Shown here piece after piece: positions 13,328 to 27,200 of a stretch of 64,000 nt of DNA. A model generated the notes under the pieces. The model did no database searches. It was given only the letters and a program-made list of their open reading frames with translations, and was not told the DNA's origin. Source of the stretch: Alentia gelatinosa (Eukaryota > Annelida > Polychaeta > Phyllodocida > Polynoidae); assembly GCA_950022655.1 (NCBI GenBank), contig OX465581.1, forward strand, positions 32,769,300 to 32,833,299, in the 5' to 3' direction. The first letter of the stretch is position 1, and every line of letters starts with the position of its first letter. The position numbers and the translations under genes were made by a program.

Positions 13328-14106
13328 AGCCAATGTCCAGAATTCACTCTTGAAATGGACAACCTTCAAATCGGAAGTTGAGAACACTTTAGAAATTTGG
13401 GTATATTAAGAGATGAGCATGCAAGTGAAATGAGTAAAACGATAAGCGAAAAATTATTTAAATTCGCCAAATCAAGGAAATATATAACCTGGAATGCTGC
13501 TAAAAGGCATGTCCTTCGAAAGTATCATACCTCCTTTTGAATATTGTTCCTACTTGATAAATAGTATGAAAAAGAATTGATGTCATGATGTTAAATTAAA
13601 CAGGAAAGGGTTAAGGATAGTTTCTGGTACCTTATCGAGACTGAATATGAAATGGAGACAAAATGTAATATTAACCTGCTTTCGGTAAGAAGAACCCAGC
13701 AGTTGTAATGGATGATGTACATGCATCGGAGCAATACCTCATAGATGGAAGGAAAAAGAACCAGCCAAATGAGACGGAGTGAAAAACTGATTTTGCCACA
13801 CCTCTAACTAGAACAAAATCAGTCCTAAAAGGCCAATACTACAAAGGAGCCTATATTTGGAACAACCTGAACAAAGAAGTGCAAATGAGTGAAACTTTAG
13901 AAACATTTAAGAAATTCATCGAGGAAAACAACGTTGATTCAAAGTGACTGATTATTTGTCTTCATCACATCAATTCTCCTGTACTCTATATTCTCTTTCT
14001 AATCCTCACCATATAAGTGGCAAAATCAAATGTGAATCATATTCCTGTATATGTATATAGATTGTATTGAAAAGCCCATGCTTGTGAGAGTGACAATAAA
14101 GTTTAC
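13328..14106 (+). pseudogene. Non-LTR retrotransposon (LINE) 3' remnant
   Basis: Broken frames resemble the C-terminal part of a LINE ORF2. Near 13390 a frame reads NLGILRDEHASEMSKTISEK. A frameshifted FEYCSY lies near 13540, recalling the usual ILEYCS motif. RKGLRIVSGTLSRLN follows, and near 13858 the frame NNLNKEVQMSETLETFKKFI matches the common WNNLP..TLETFK end. Stops and frameshifts break it throughout. It ends at 14096-14106 with an AATAAAG-containing tail followed by a C run. Confidence 0.7.
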
Positions 14107-17100
14107 CCCCCCCCCCCCCCCACCAAATAAATAAAATGGGAATACTGAGAAAAAGTTGGGCCCCCCTTTGAAATACTGGAAAAAAAGAAGTTATATGGTT
14201 GTTTTGTAAAATAAGGTGAGTCCTGAGTCTTCTGCATCGTCTATATATGACCTGATTTACGACATTGAATTCCTGATCTCCTTCCCTGCAGTACGCAATG
14301 TACTGTCACAGCATCCCACTGCAGGCAGTACACCTGCATTAATATCATCTTATACCACAGGTACCTGAAACCCCAAAATAGTAATCTCATCTGATTTCAA
14401 TATTTTACCACGGTAACCTTGGGTATTTTGCTATTGTGAATCTGAAATCCATATGCCCCTTGTACTAAAAGTTCAAATCATTGTTTCTCTCGTAGTTTGT
14501 ATATGATTGTCCAGGAGGCATCATACTTTTGGACCGCCTGGAAATTTCTGGAGGCACTATGCGGCAGTAAGTCTGGGAATGCCTGGAGACATCATGGTGC
14601 GGTTAAAGGGTTAAGTTTGGGTGTAAATGCCAACTACAAAGTACGATGAAGATTACTATCATAAGGATGAAGATACGCTTATCTAATCTGATCCTGACAA
14701 AGGGTCCTTTATGGTTATGCAGTCCTCAGATGTATTATGGGTGTCCAGTACTATGCAGGCCGTAACCTGCCTCTAGGTCAGCCTCAGGATGCTGGATTTA
14801 ATCTCGACGTTTCTTTGGTGGTCATGGAAGAAAGATCTGTCCTGAGGCTGTATTTCTTTAAATGCATAATCAGAGGGCATTCTTTGGTTGGTCGGTAAAG
14901 CCTGTTGTGCCTGCATCAAAGCTATGTTGTCTTGACCGATTCATAGTTATCTGAATTGCAGCTAGCTGCAGTCCCCCTGGGGGTTTCATTTACATCAGGT
15001 GGCGCCTTGTTGTTGATGGTATCCTCGGAGCACGATGCAATGAGTTTGTGTATTGATGTAGAGTGTGTGGAACGATTAAGTGGAGTAACAGGGTTCGTTT
15101 CACAAGTTACGGGCGATTTCAGCGCTGGACGATACGGGGTAGCCAGCGATGTAGGACCTCATAGACGATCCATTCCCCAAATCGTTACATACAATAGATC
15201 CTAGGGAGACACGTAAATCGTTCGTACATATGGTTTTATCTTATCTTTGACAGAGATCATACTAGACGACAGGTCTACTATGTGTAAGCTATACTTTCCC
15301 ACCTCCAACACACACTAATAGAACTACCTAAACATGTATGCTGGACAAGGTTCTTCGACAAGGTACAAACTGATACAATAAAGAGCCATACACCCACTTG
15401 ACAAAGTGTTAGGTATTTTTCATCATTGTGTAACGGGAGATCTATCTGAACAGACACATTGTGATTACATATTACTTTAGATTTTAGTAAATAATATTTT
15501 CTGTTTAGAAAGTATGAATTTCAGCCACGAGACCACCTAGAGGTGTCGCAGGTTAAGGCAATGTAACGATATATACATGATCGTACAAAGTTGTTTTGTG
15601 TGTGTTCTTTACCTTCTTTCTGGATCTAGTTGCATATCCAGGGCTGTCCAATCCATAACAATACCAAACATAGAAATGTAACTCTAGAACCTTGCTTCCT
15701 GTGATATGGATTTTGAGGTTTTTAGTGGTGTAAAATTCCTTATCTAAAAGTACTGACCCATGTTTAAATACTAGACTTTGGTTAAACAACTCTTACTTCT
15801 TACCCAATATGATCAACTTTCAAGACAACCTCTTGCCAGACTGCATAGGGTTTTTGATAATGAATTCTTCCTTACCTCGTTCTTCGTACTTGCTATGATC
15901 TTTCATAATGGATTGCTTAAAGCGGGATCACATGGAGAGACTAATGTACTTGAGACTAGTGCACTTCACACCTTACTCCTCAGACAAATCCAATTTGGTA
16001 CAAAATTCTCATGGTAAAGTGCTTTACCAGTCCCAAGGAAAGATAGCGAATTTGATTCACATGAAAGGACACACCTGGTAAATAATCTCAGACATAGTCA
16101 CAGTGATAGCTCACCCTAGGACTCACGCACCCTTGAGGTAAGGGGTGTGACAAAGATATTGGCTAGGGCAGGTACCTAGTCAGTGACTCCGCAATGGGTC
16201 CATTTATCTCACCAAAATAACCTTACAGTTTTATACGTGTTTAAAATCAATATCTCAGGAGATTCTGTACCTCGCTAGGGGTAATTCTTGCCGAAAATTG
16301 CAGGGGGAAATATTTCTCTGAGCGATATGGAACCATATGATTCAGACGAGGAGATTGTGTTCCAGTACAGAATCTCAGCAGGATTTGTCTCAAACACCCT
16401 GTGAGGTACATGAATCCCACCGCGTGAATTCCACTGTAGACTTGCTACTCTTACATAGAGCACATGATAAGTCAATCGCGGCGCCTCCACCTTCTTCAGA
16501 ATGGTCGTGTCAGTAGTATGTGCTAGAGGGAAAAATATGCCACGTCTCACATATATTAAACTACCCACAGGATACCACGATGTATTAACAGATGATAAAT
16601 AAAGCTGCTTTACAAAAGAAATATCTAACATCTAAACCGCCTCCTCTTGAAGCAGAGACATTTAGATACTTGGCGTGATATGGTGGAAATGAATGAAAGA
16701 ACAACAAACCATTGGGTTGTATTTTGTCGAGAGATGAGACAGGTGCAGACCTGAGCATTGCCTGGAGTTGGCCGAGGAGGATTATGTTCAAGGTAAGGTT
16801 CACAATCCGTTTTCCGTGGAAGTGCAGGCAGAAGCCAACACTTATTCATTCTAACAATATTGATAAGAAGAAATGGCTAGATGATCGCATGCCCGGTGAG
16901 ATTAATGTTGTTGACCAAAACTAAATAAAAAATTATGAATTACATATACTAATACATATATACTTTAGTCTACGTATTGTGTATCACTCTGAAACCAAAA
17001 TAACGCAAAACTCTGTGTTTTCAGTGATAAACCCGAGAAATGCACCAATAATCCCTATTTCCATAATCTGATCAAAGATTTGTTCATTGACTCCTGAAAT

Positions 17101-19413
17101 TAGAATTAACCTTGATGCTGATGCCTCATCAAACACCAGTTTAAATAGAGAAGCGGGTATAAAGGACACTATCAGAAGAGTGGATTATAGGCTTTTTATT
17201 GGCACGAAATTAAGAACTTGGAGTATATCTGTAAAGCATCTTCACCAATGAACTGGAGTAGAACTGGTTTAAACGCAAACCACATCTGAGAGGAGTGGAA
17301 ATTTGGAACATGTTAGGCCATGATACACAGGACCGTTCAATAGGAGTACATAAAAAATTGACTGAAGACATTGATAAATTCGGAACGGTTAGAGCAGCAT
17401 TAAGATCAGATTGAAATTTTCATGATAAACCTACCTCTTTCTGACATCCCATTGTCATCAATTACATGATTATAGTCATTATATCATTCGATGTACTTAT
17501 TTGTATATATGCTGGTCCATATATGATTTGTGCCACCCAACTACCCTACAACTCTGCAACCAGCACCAGTACCACTAATAAGCTTAATCTCTTAAGGGCG
17601 AATGCTCAGGCATCAACCGGGAGGGGCGGCTGATGCCTTAATGCATCATTTGCTGGATATTTATTAAGTTGTTTTTCAAAAGGAAATATTTTAACAATAA
17701 ACTTGAAATTTGTGTAGAATGTAGGTGTAACGTCATATTTCTGATTTCCCGATAACAGAAATAAAGATATTAAGGATAACATATCACATCACGTGATAAA
17801 CATTTGAATTTTGAGTTCAAAGGACAATGCCGCTGTCCCCTAGAAGCGTACGTGTACAGTCACTACTGGCCGTCCCCGAGTGTGTAGTTATGGCATAGGC
17901 GGCCGTCCTTAAAGGGTTAAGCGTAATGGTGCAGCAGCCGGCCTTCGGGTGGCGCGTGGGAGCTGGCTATAAAGGTAACCACCAGTTTCCTTGTCTGATA
18001 ATACCTGCTCTGAGCCTTCAACAGAGGCACACTGCATGAGCTCAAGTCTACCGTCTTCTCAATTTCAGGTAAGTGACTTTCAAACCACATTCGTCCATAC
18101 TCCAATATTCTTCGTTGTGCATTGGTCAGATAGTTCCTTGTCAATGATTCCATGTCAATGATATTTAATGTATCGAGTATTACAGGTTTTTTATGTACCA
18201 ACCAACGTTTTTGTGACAGTTATGATAAACAAATCCGTCCAATGTGCGAGATCCTCAACCATAGAACTTCTGTTGCTGGAGTCCCACGGTAGTTTGTCAT
18301 ACACTGCCAGAAATTGGATCGATGGTCCTGGTATAATTAACCAGTTCCATATACTACTCTCATAGAAAACAATTACACCTCCTGCACTGCTGCGGTTTGA
18401 TAAGCATTATCCATTGATTACGGAGTCTCCATAGATAATGTACAGGGTGCCTGTAATATTCTAACAGGAGATTCTGAAAGACTTCCCATCCCAAATGAGA
18501 TTAACTCATCATGTCCTTCGAAAGTTTATTAAATGTTCACTTTATATGAACTATTCTTAATCAGTTATGATGACTTATTTACCGTCAGAGTCGTGAATAG
18601 TTTTACCTGTTTAAAACACGGAACAACAGCAAACTATATGGATGGCATTAGGCTACACCGACTTACTACCATGCTTGATAGTGCTGTGGTACTATCGCGT
18701 AATCTGGAGCTACATGTACATATATCTTCCAATAGATGTTTCATTGTAATATACTTGTAATTAATCGTGTATGTGGATCAGTAACAATTGGTTTTGTGTA
18801 CGAGCGGCTGGAATCCCCTCGCAGTTTTTCTGTATCATATCATAAAGATATCAATATGTATATAGCATTGTTTTACCACGCGAAACACCTAGTTCACTGC
18901 ATGCTAGTAGTTCATGAGATATGAACCAAATAAATGCTCGTATCAAGGCCACGCCCGTATACAAACATGCTGTGCTCTCATTGGTGTATCCCCTGGATGC
19001 AGAATATTTCAGACCACTCCGGAAACCCCAACTATCCCCCATAATATATTGTAATGTAGTTATCACATGAAAGGTTTAAATAATACCCACGAAGTTAGAG
19101 TTTAAACATTAAGCCCAATCACAAAATCCGCAATATGACAATTAAAGAAGACAACCCTATTGCCGAAACGTCTACAAAATTGAAACTCAACCAAATAATA
19201 TAATCCTTAATATTCTGTCCGTCACAACGTCCACTATATATTTATATTTATTACAGTGTTTGAGATCCTCTGCACCAATAAGTTTACGTGAGGGATTACT
19301 ATAGTCTACTATTACTTCATACGGTAAATGGGTTTAGGTGAGCAGATCGCTTCAGCAGTGTTTACCCTGCGCACGTGCGCTGACAGACGTTTACATTCTC
19401 ACAGGTCTCAGCC
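14107..19413. other. Intergenic region upstream of the receptor cyclase
   Basis: Begins with a C run (14107-14122) and a short piece similar to the ends of the long repeat. The rest holds no recognisable gene. TTAAAGGGTTAA motifs occur at 14603-14614 and 17909-17920. A possible splice acceptor (TTCTCACAG) lies about 10 bases before the cyclase ATG, so a 5' UTR exon further upstream is possible. No TATA box or other promoter could be assigned. Confidence 0.4.
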
Positions 19414-21139
19414 ATGGGGTGGATTCCGCCGGGCTTGCCCCTGGTAGGGCTCGTTCTGCTCCTGCTGGCTGGCATGTCGATGGCGGCCGACGCACACAAT
19501 GTGTCGAATTGTGACGGAGGATCGGTTGGCATTTCCCGGACATGCGGACCTACAGAAATCTGTGTACTTGTACTGTTGCCGTATAGAAAGGGTCAGTACG
19601 CCTACCCTTTTGGCGCAGAGATGTGTGGAGCTGCAGGTAGGCTACATTATTTGAAAAAATACAATTTACAGAAAAAGTATGCATCTGATGCATTTTCAAG
19701 GTCTGAGCTTGGCAATAAAAGGGACTCGACCTCTTTTACTGGAAAAGGCCTGAAAAACAACAATATTGCATACTTTCTATGTTTATATTTGATTTTTCTA
19801 ACCTACGAAGGATGTTTTAAGGCTATATTTTAATATATTTTTATCTATCTAAGTATTTGAGATAACACGTGTTTATGTGATGATTTTGAAAAGTTACTGT
19901 GCTGCCTACAGTTTTGAAAGCAGTTGAGGACGTGCATACCGCCCAGCTTCTTCATGGCTACACGCTTAAGGTCGACTTCGCTAATAGTGGTTGTAACGCA
20001 ACGTTGGGGCTAGGTAGGTAGCACATAGATGAAACCGCATTTCGTATTGACTCACAGTGAAAACGTATTCATCGAAATGTAAATTGCATGAACAGAAAAA
20101 AACATATATCTAGAATCCATGAAAGATACCAGGGACTAATAGCACTATTACGTTATTGTATATCCTATTGCTAGTAGATGTTACTAAACGTTTGCAATAC
20201 TAAGAAACGGAACCAATCGTGAACTAAATGACGACTTTATGCAATAACAGGTAAAGCGCACGAGCAGCTAGGTACTGGCGCTTACAACGCCGTCTTTGGT
20301 CCGGCATGCAGCCAGGTGTGTCAGAGTGTAGGCCGCCTTGCCGCCTATCTGCGGATGCCCGCTTTCACTGGGGTCTGCCAGGGAACAGAGATGAACAACA
20401 AAGCCGAGTTCAAGGTCTCTCTTTCTTATAGCCATCGTCAATTAGGTCATCGGCATCCCACTAAGCACTCTCAAGATGTTATTGCATTCTAGGTTTAGAA
20501 TATAACTATACACATTAACGCTATGCAAGATATTTTCACAGATATCTTATTTCGCATTAGCCTTCCAAACCCTCCTCGAAGAGGAAAGAATCGAATGACA
20601 GAGTGCCAACTGCTTACTTTTCAACAAAGGTTCTTAATTATTAATGATTTGATAATAACTATTTTCTTCACAGATAAATCTAACCGTTTGGCCCTTTCCA
20701 TTGCAAAAGCCGTATCGCGAATTTGAATAAAACATCTATACATCAACTTTCAACCATCATTTTGCCAGACACTGTCGCGTTTCCTGGCCACGTTCGAGAT
20801 GACGGGCACAGCTGTGTCTCGTTTCTTGCTGGCCTTTGGGTGGCGTCGAATTGGTATTATCGCTCAAACTGGCACCGACATTATTTGGTTACTCACCAAG
20901 AATGGACTGGAGTTCGCGATGAAGCAACTTGATATCGTCATAGCGAGCAGCTCCACGGTGCAGACGGATGACCAGCTCGAGGCCACTCTGCTGAACACCG
21001 CCAAAGTCTCCCGCGGTAAGTTGTCTTATCACGTAACTTCTCCAGCCTCCGTTTAGTCCGTTAAGGGCCATCATTTTCTGAACAGGCCATGCATACAACT
21101 GCAATCAGGAGTTCTATCTTACCGTACGGAGACATGCAC

Positions 21140-21209
<70 letters not shown>

Positions 21210-24200
21210 GTATTATATATATATATTATATATAACATATATTATATGTTTTATATATATTATATATATACATATGTATATATATACAATATTACCATGA
21301 TTTCGATCTGCGTGGTCCTATTCTCCGCGTAGTTGACGCGTAGTATTGCGTAGTGTCAACTACAAGGAGAATACGACCGCACAAATCGAAACCATGCTAA
21401 TGTTGTATTTATCACTCACTTTTCGACTTATTAATGGGAAATGTGTCTCCATTGGTAAATGTGTTGATGGAGTTAATTGTTCCCTGATTGGATTCAATTG
21501 AGAGTGATTGGATAGGATTTTAAGTGGTAAATTGCCCCTGTGACCATGACATTACGATATACATTTATAGGAGATAAAGTATATATGCCATAAGTTTTAG
21601 TTCTGCTGTAAAGAAGCATATGGCATCAGTAAGGACATTTCCTGATTATTGTTGCTCGCATGTATCTTGTTTTATCTTTTTTTTATCGCTTTTATTAGGG
21701 TTCAATGCATTTCAATAGTGTACGGGCTCGGCATGGCCGCTCTTCCGCCCGGTCCCTCTGTTATTGATATACGGATTTTTAATCTAGAATCTGTATTATA
21801 TATCCATTTTAACCTCGAGTTAAATCACAGACTTCAAAGGAATTTTGCATACTTTAACGTGTGCGTTATTTGGTTCCAAGAAAGTGGTGGTTGGTGACAT
21901 AATAAGATTTGATGTAACTAAGAATGATTAGTGCAGGTGTTCCCGTGATAGCTCAGTTGGTAAAGCGGAGGACTGTAGTGGTAAAACCAGAATGATTAGT
22001 GCAATTTAAAGTAATTGAAATCCATTAAAATGATGCTTGGCCTCTGAATATAAGTTTCTGGAAATCAATTTTTACATTTATACTCACATATGCACTTAAC
22101 ACCCATTAATTATTTTAACGAGGAAACACCAATTAGTGTGCTACTTTGCACATTTCCTCTGCTCGTTCTTTGTCCTTCTGACCATCATGTCCTACCTTCC
22201 TTTATAGCAGTACAAAAGGACATTGATGAAGCAGATATTTGATAGGTAATTCGTTGATGATGATAACTCGGCACCATAGGTCGCACCTGTTACTCATTAC
22301 AATTCATATGATATTTCATCATCTAAATCTTGTCATTTAGAATCTTATCATAGTGTATAAATACTAATTCCAATCCTTGTTCACAATTTAAAACACATAC
22401 TTACCTCTGAGAGAATCTACTGACTGGTATGGATACAAGTATCGTTTATAACACATATAATGCGATATCTTATTTACAGCAATTCTTATCAAGAATATTT
22501 TTATCCCTATATTTCATTGATCATTGACTTAACTCATTGAATACAACAATGGAATACAGATGGGTTATGATCTCAACGTTATACCATTCATAATGGAACT
22601 AGGACAATATCCTAACAGGCTATCATGTTTTTCGTCCTTAACTTCCTGACCCCCACCTCTGTTATGGCATATGTCACCATTATAGATCATAGGAGATCGT
22701 CTTCTTCTCTTGGCCGTGAACACAATCCATACCGCACCAAAGGCCATTGATGAGAGGCACCTCTTTCTTTCTCTCCGGTAAATTCAGTGTTTGTGGTAAG
22801 GAAGAAGAGACCCTGAAACATTCCTGGGTTGAATACTCGTGAAGCCTAATCGTTATATTGAAATTTATGTTATCAATGGATCTCTTGAGTAATAATTCCA
22901 ATACAGGTGTTAATTCAGAGGTGATAACGAGTACTGAAGTAATTTCCCTTACCTATAATTCACTACTAAATGCTCAGATTGTTATTGTCAATGAGCTTCC
23001 GTTTAAAGGTGCAAAGAATTTACCTGACTTCATCAAAGGTATTTGTTATTAGACATCCTGACCTTTCCCCTCTTAAACAATGAAACTATGATTCCAAACG
23101 GTTATGAGTGATTAATTTGTATCCTATAACTGTATTTGACAATTCAATGAATTGTGCAATTTAACAATTACGCTAGGCAATGGACTGGTATTCATCAGAA
23201 CAAACCAGATATAGTGGTATAAAAGTGTATAAGCAAACTTATATTTGTTTACCATTTGTGTCTGCAGAAAATATGATTAAATTCTGTATACTGGTAGTGG
23301 ATGCAATTGCTTGAGAGAAAGTGTCAATAGAACTGGTAGAAAACTGTTAATTGTGAGTATATTCTATGTTTGTTTCCCTGCAGTAATAATCTTGGCTATG
23401 CATGGCAATATGTTTCGCCGGATGATGGAGTTGGCTTACAGAAACGACATGCATAATGGCAGCTATATATTTATATCTTTACCGTACTACAAACAGCGAA
23501 ATATATTCGGAGATTTCTCTTGGAAACAGGTATGGATATCATGTTAAGACATGATTTTGTCACATGAGTGCTATCATATTGTAGCATTTTGTGCAGACCT
23601 ATTTAAAGTGTATTAGATATGATTATTTCGGATATGCCTCTACTTTTATTATGGTGAACTAAAGACCAGGGCCCTGTTTTTCAGTCACGACATCGTCGGC
23701 CCACGATACCCTACGATCGTCCAGCGATTCCACGACAATTTGGAAGACACAAGATGGCCGCTGTTCTATAGACACGATCGTAGTGCGCCACTGACGATCG
23801 CCGCTAAAAGTGTCGGCCGTAACGACAAGTATAGAACTGTCTTAGGTTCTATAACACATCACTGTGCGTTTATAGAAGATTCTTCCACTTCCCGATGGAA
23901 TTTAACTATGCGATTTTAACACAAGTAAGGGATACATATGACCTATAATCGTACCAAATATGAAGAAAAACCGTTCTGAAGTTATCGGTGTTTGTATTTC
24001 GTCATAGCAATCATCTGCTCTGGTGGCCAGTCACCCTCCCACCTCCCGATGGCAGTCAATTTCAATGACGCTGCATAAATTAGCGGAGGCGTCAGGAGAA
24101 TACACTGGCCACCAGAGCAAACGATTGCTATGACGAAATTCAAACGCTGATAACTTCGAAACGGTGTAGCCGATTTTCTTCATATTTGGGACGATGATAG

Positions 24201-27200
24201 GTTATTCGTATACCTTACTCGTGTTAAAATTTCATTGCTTAATTCGAACGGGAAGTGGAGTTGCGCATTCTGTACGACATGTCCATAGGTGTCATGAACA
24301 GACGACACTTTGGGCGACATTTTCAGTCACGTGACCCCACGATTGTCGTGACTGAAAAACACGTCTGCATGCCCTGCGACACTTACACTCACGACATATC
24401 GCTTGTTCACTATAGTGTCGTGTCTATAATACACTGACAGCAAAAACATGTCGCCCATAACGATTGTCGTGACTGAAAAACAGGGCCCAGGTCTTTAAGT
24501 TGTGTCAGTATACGATGTACAAAACTTCGCCGACTGCATAATGAATGTATGGTAGAGCACCTATGCATCAGGAGGTGTATGCAATAGGTCAGTAATTGTA
24601 AATCGAAGAATAATTAACGCACTAAGTTATCCACCGGCCTTGGCTCTCACCACGTCACCATTTCGCACCGCTAAGAACCCTGCGTAGGGATATCCAGCAG
24701 GAGGGGGAGGGGGGTCTCCGGATGGCCATCAACTCTTCCAAGACGATTCGAGACCCCTCCATGCCAGTCTTTCTCTTGATTCTCCCGACGTCATCGGCCT
24801 CGTGCCCGGTCCAAGCCTGGACCCGCTACAAGGACTTGACTCAAGCCCCTCCATGGGCCCTGGCTTTCCTGTCACCTTCAGGCCCTCCCTTGTTTGATGA
24901 ACTTCGAGTAATAAATACTCTCAACCAATTCCCTGTCTTGGATTGATTACTATCAATAATGTTCAAGCCATCCAAAACTTAGGGTGTCATAGATTTGAAG
25001 AAACGGGATAAGTGACCAAAACCTTATTGTCACCCATCAACTAGGAATAAAAGAAATAACACAAATAAAATGTCACCGCTATACCACGGGATTACTACTA
25101 GTTATAAGCCCTGGCGTCCACCTATCGTAGCGGATGTCTAGACACGCCAATCCACCACACGTCGTAAGGGTTTTTCCAGTGTCTAATCTCAGAAATGTGG
25201 TCAATTGCTCCGATATTAGGTGACCTTCTGACGCGATTTTGATTTTTTTATCAGGAGGTGCATCGTAGAACATATCAGAGCTATATCGTAGTAGGTGAAT
25301 GCCAGGCCTTGCAAAAAATGATTATTAGATACACTGTAAAAAGAATTTATGTGAATGTTACAATTTTTTACTGGCAGATTCTACCGGTGGCCACACCACT
25401 TTTTCGACCGTACACCTTTCGACTGTAATAAACCGTATCATTACCCCTATCCCTGATGAACGAAGAGGAAAGCCGGAGTGGGCTAAATAAAATTTTATTA
25501 ATTTTATGAAGTCTTATTAATATGAATAAGCGTACTACAATGTACGTATGAGTATTAATAATAATATTGAAGTTTGATAATTGACAAAAATATGTTGTAT
25601 GTCAATTATAATGATAATAACATATGAAGTATAGTTATTATGTATTATTACATAAGAGTAATAAGATAATAATAAAAATATAGCCAAGGAGCCATTAGAA
25701 AAAAGGGGAGAGGTGGGAGGGAATGAAGAAAGAGACTAGTTTTTGGATAGAGACTGAATTAGAGACTTATTGACATTCACAGATGTTGAGTCCTTAATAT
25801 ACAGTCGATGAGAGTCTGATCTCCACCCGCCTTAGCGCTGAATGTCAAGTTCAGGCATACCCGCCTGGTATGCCTGTGTGGCGGCAGCCTTTCGGAGGCT
25901 ATGAAGCGTGAATGACCTCGGGGGCTGGCCTGCTGCCACGAGCAGTGTCTCCCATTCCTTCGCGAGGACCCGTGATGTGAGAGTGGATCCGTCCGGTAAC
26001 AATAGGAATGGATCTCGCTGTGTGCCCATAGGGATCGCCCGTAACATCTGGCGCACGGTGTGCACCGGGCAGTACCTCGAGTCCGCTGCCGGCTGTAGGC
26101 GCATCACTTTTTGTTCGCCTACCTTCTGGAGGTTTTTCCCCGCTTTTATGACTACTGTCACGTGGGTGGCCGACACGGTCACGTCCCCACGTGAGAGGTG
26201 GCGATCAATGATATTAGTAGGGCCCGCCCCCCCACATGAAGCATAACAGAGGCCAATCCAGCGGATCACAGCGAAAGTTCTTGTAAGCACGTGACACGTC
26301 GATCGAGGACATAAAGGAGGCACTGCCCGCGGCTACGAGCTTCCGGACGAAACCGTCGACTGTAGGGAGCCCGTGTTCTCGCTCAAGCCCGTAGACCGAG
26401 TTTTTGATGACATACGAGTTGACACTATGCTCCCTCGGGAATGTCATGTCCGTAATCACTCGGCGGGCATCGGTGCCCCGCTTCTCCCGGGTCATGAGTG
26501 GGGACACGTGGGACCACGGAGTGAATGGCGGGTCCTCAAACGGTCCCAACATGTTGGAGAACGTCCTCTCCTTGTCAATAAATCTTTGTACCTGCTCAGG
26601 GTGACTGTCGGCGCTGGGGTGATTGGGGATGCCTCGGGTATCACTGGCTGGCCCGAGGTAGCCGAGGGGAAAGCCGTAGCGGATAAACCCCATCAGTTCG
26701 TCCTTTCCCTCCATCCCCGAGAGGTATCGTTCCCAGGCACCAATCCGTAGATCTGACGGGAGCTCTATCCGAGCGCCCAGGGCATTGGGCAGCCCTGTAT
26801 CCCTCACGGCCCGGTATATGGCTCGATGCTTGTCGGGCCCCACGGCTGTGAGGTCCGGCCACTCCCTCCGCCAGTGGTCGGCGAATGCCGCTGGGTCGGT
26901 CCGGAGCCCAGGCTGCGTTTTTCCGGTCTCGCACATGCGTCTGATCGCGTCGAAATCCGGAGTGTTTAATCCGGCGTGGACCTGTGCCCCCGCTGGCGCG
27001 GTAACACTAACACTTTCCACGCCGGGTATATGCTGAGTATCATTGACCACGCTGCAGGCGGTAGGAGCGCCCGGTTCCTGAGGGGGCGTGGCACATTTGT
27101 TGATGTTTACATTCCCCCGTCCACGTGTGGAGGTGGACACGTGATCGATGATGTCACGTGCCGGCGGTGGCTCGGGCACATCAAAGCCTGAGCCGCCGGG

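Noticed and set aside
16275..16924. Cluster of frames upstream of the cyclase
   Set aside because: Overlapping on both strands, no motifs, no splice links to a known protein.
17180..17420. Possible LINE tail
   Set aside because: Only a weak resemblance in one frame (EIWNMLGHD); not enough to call.
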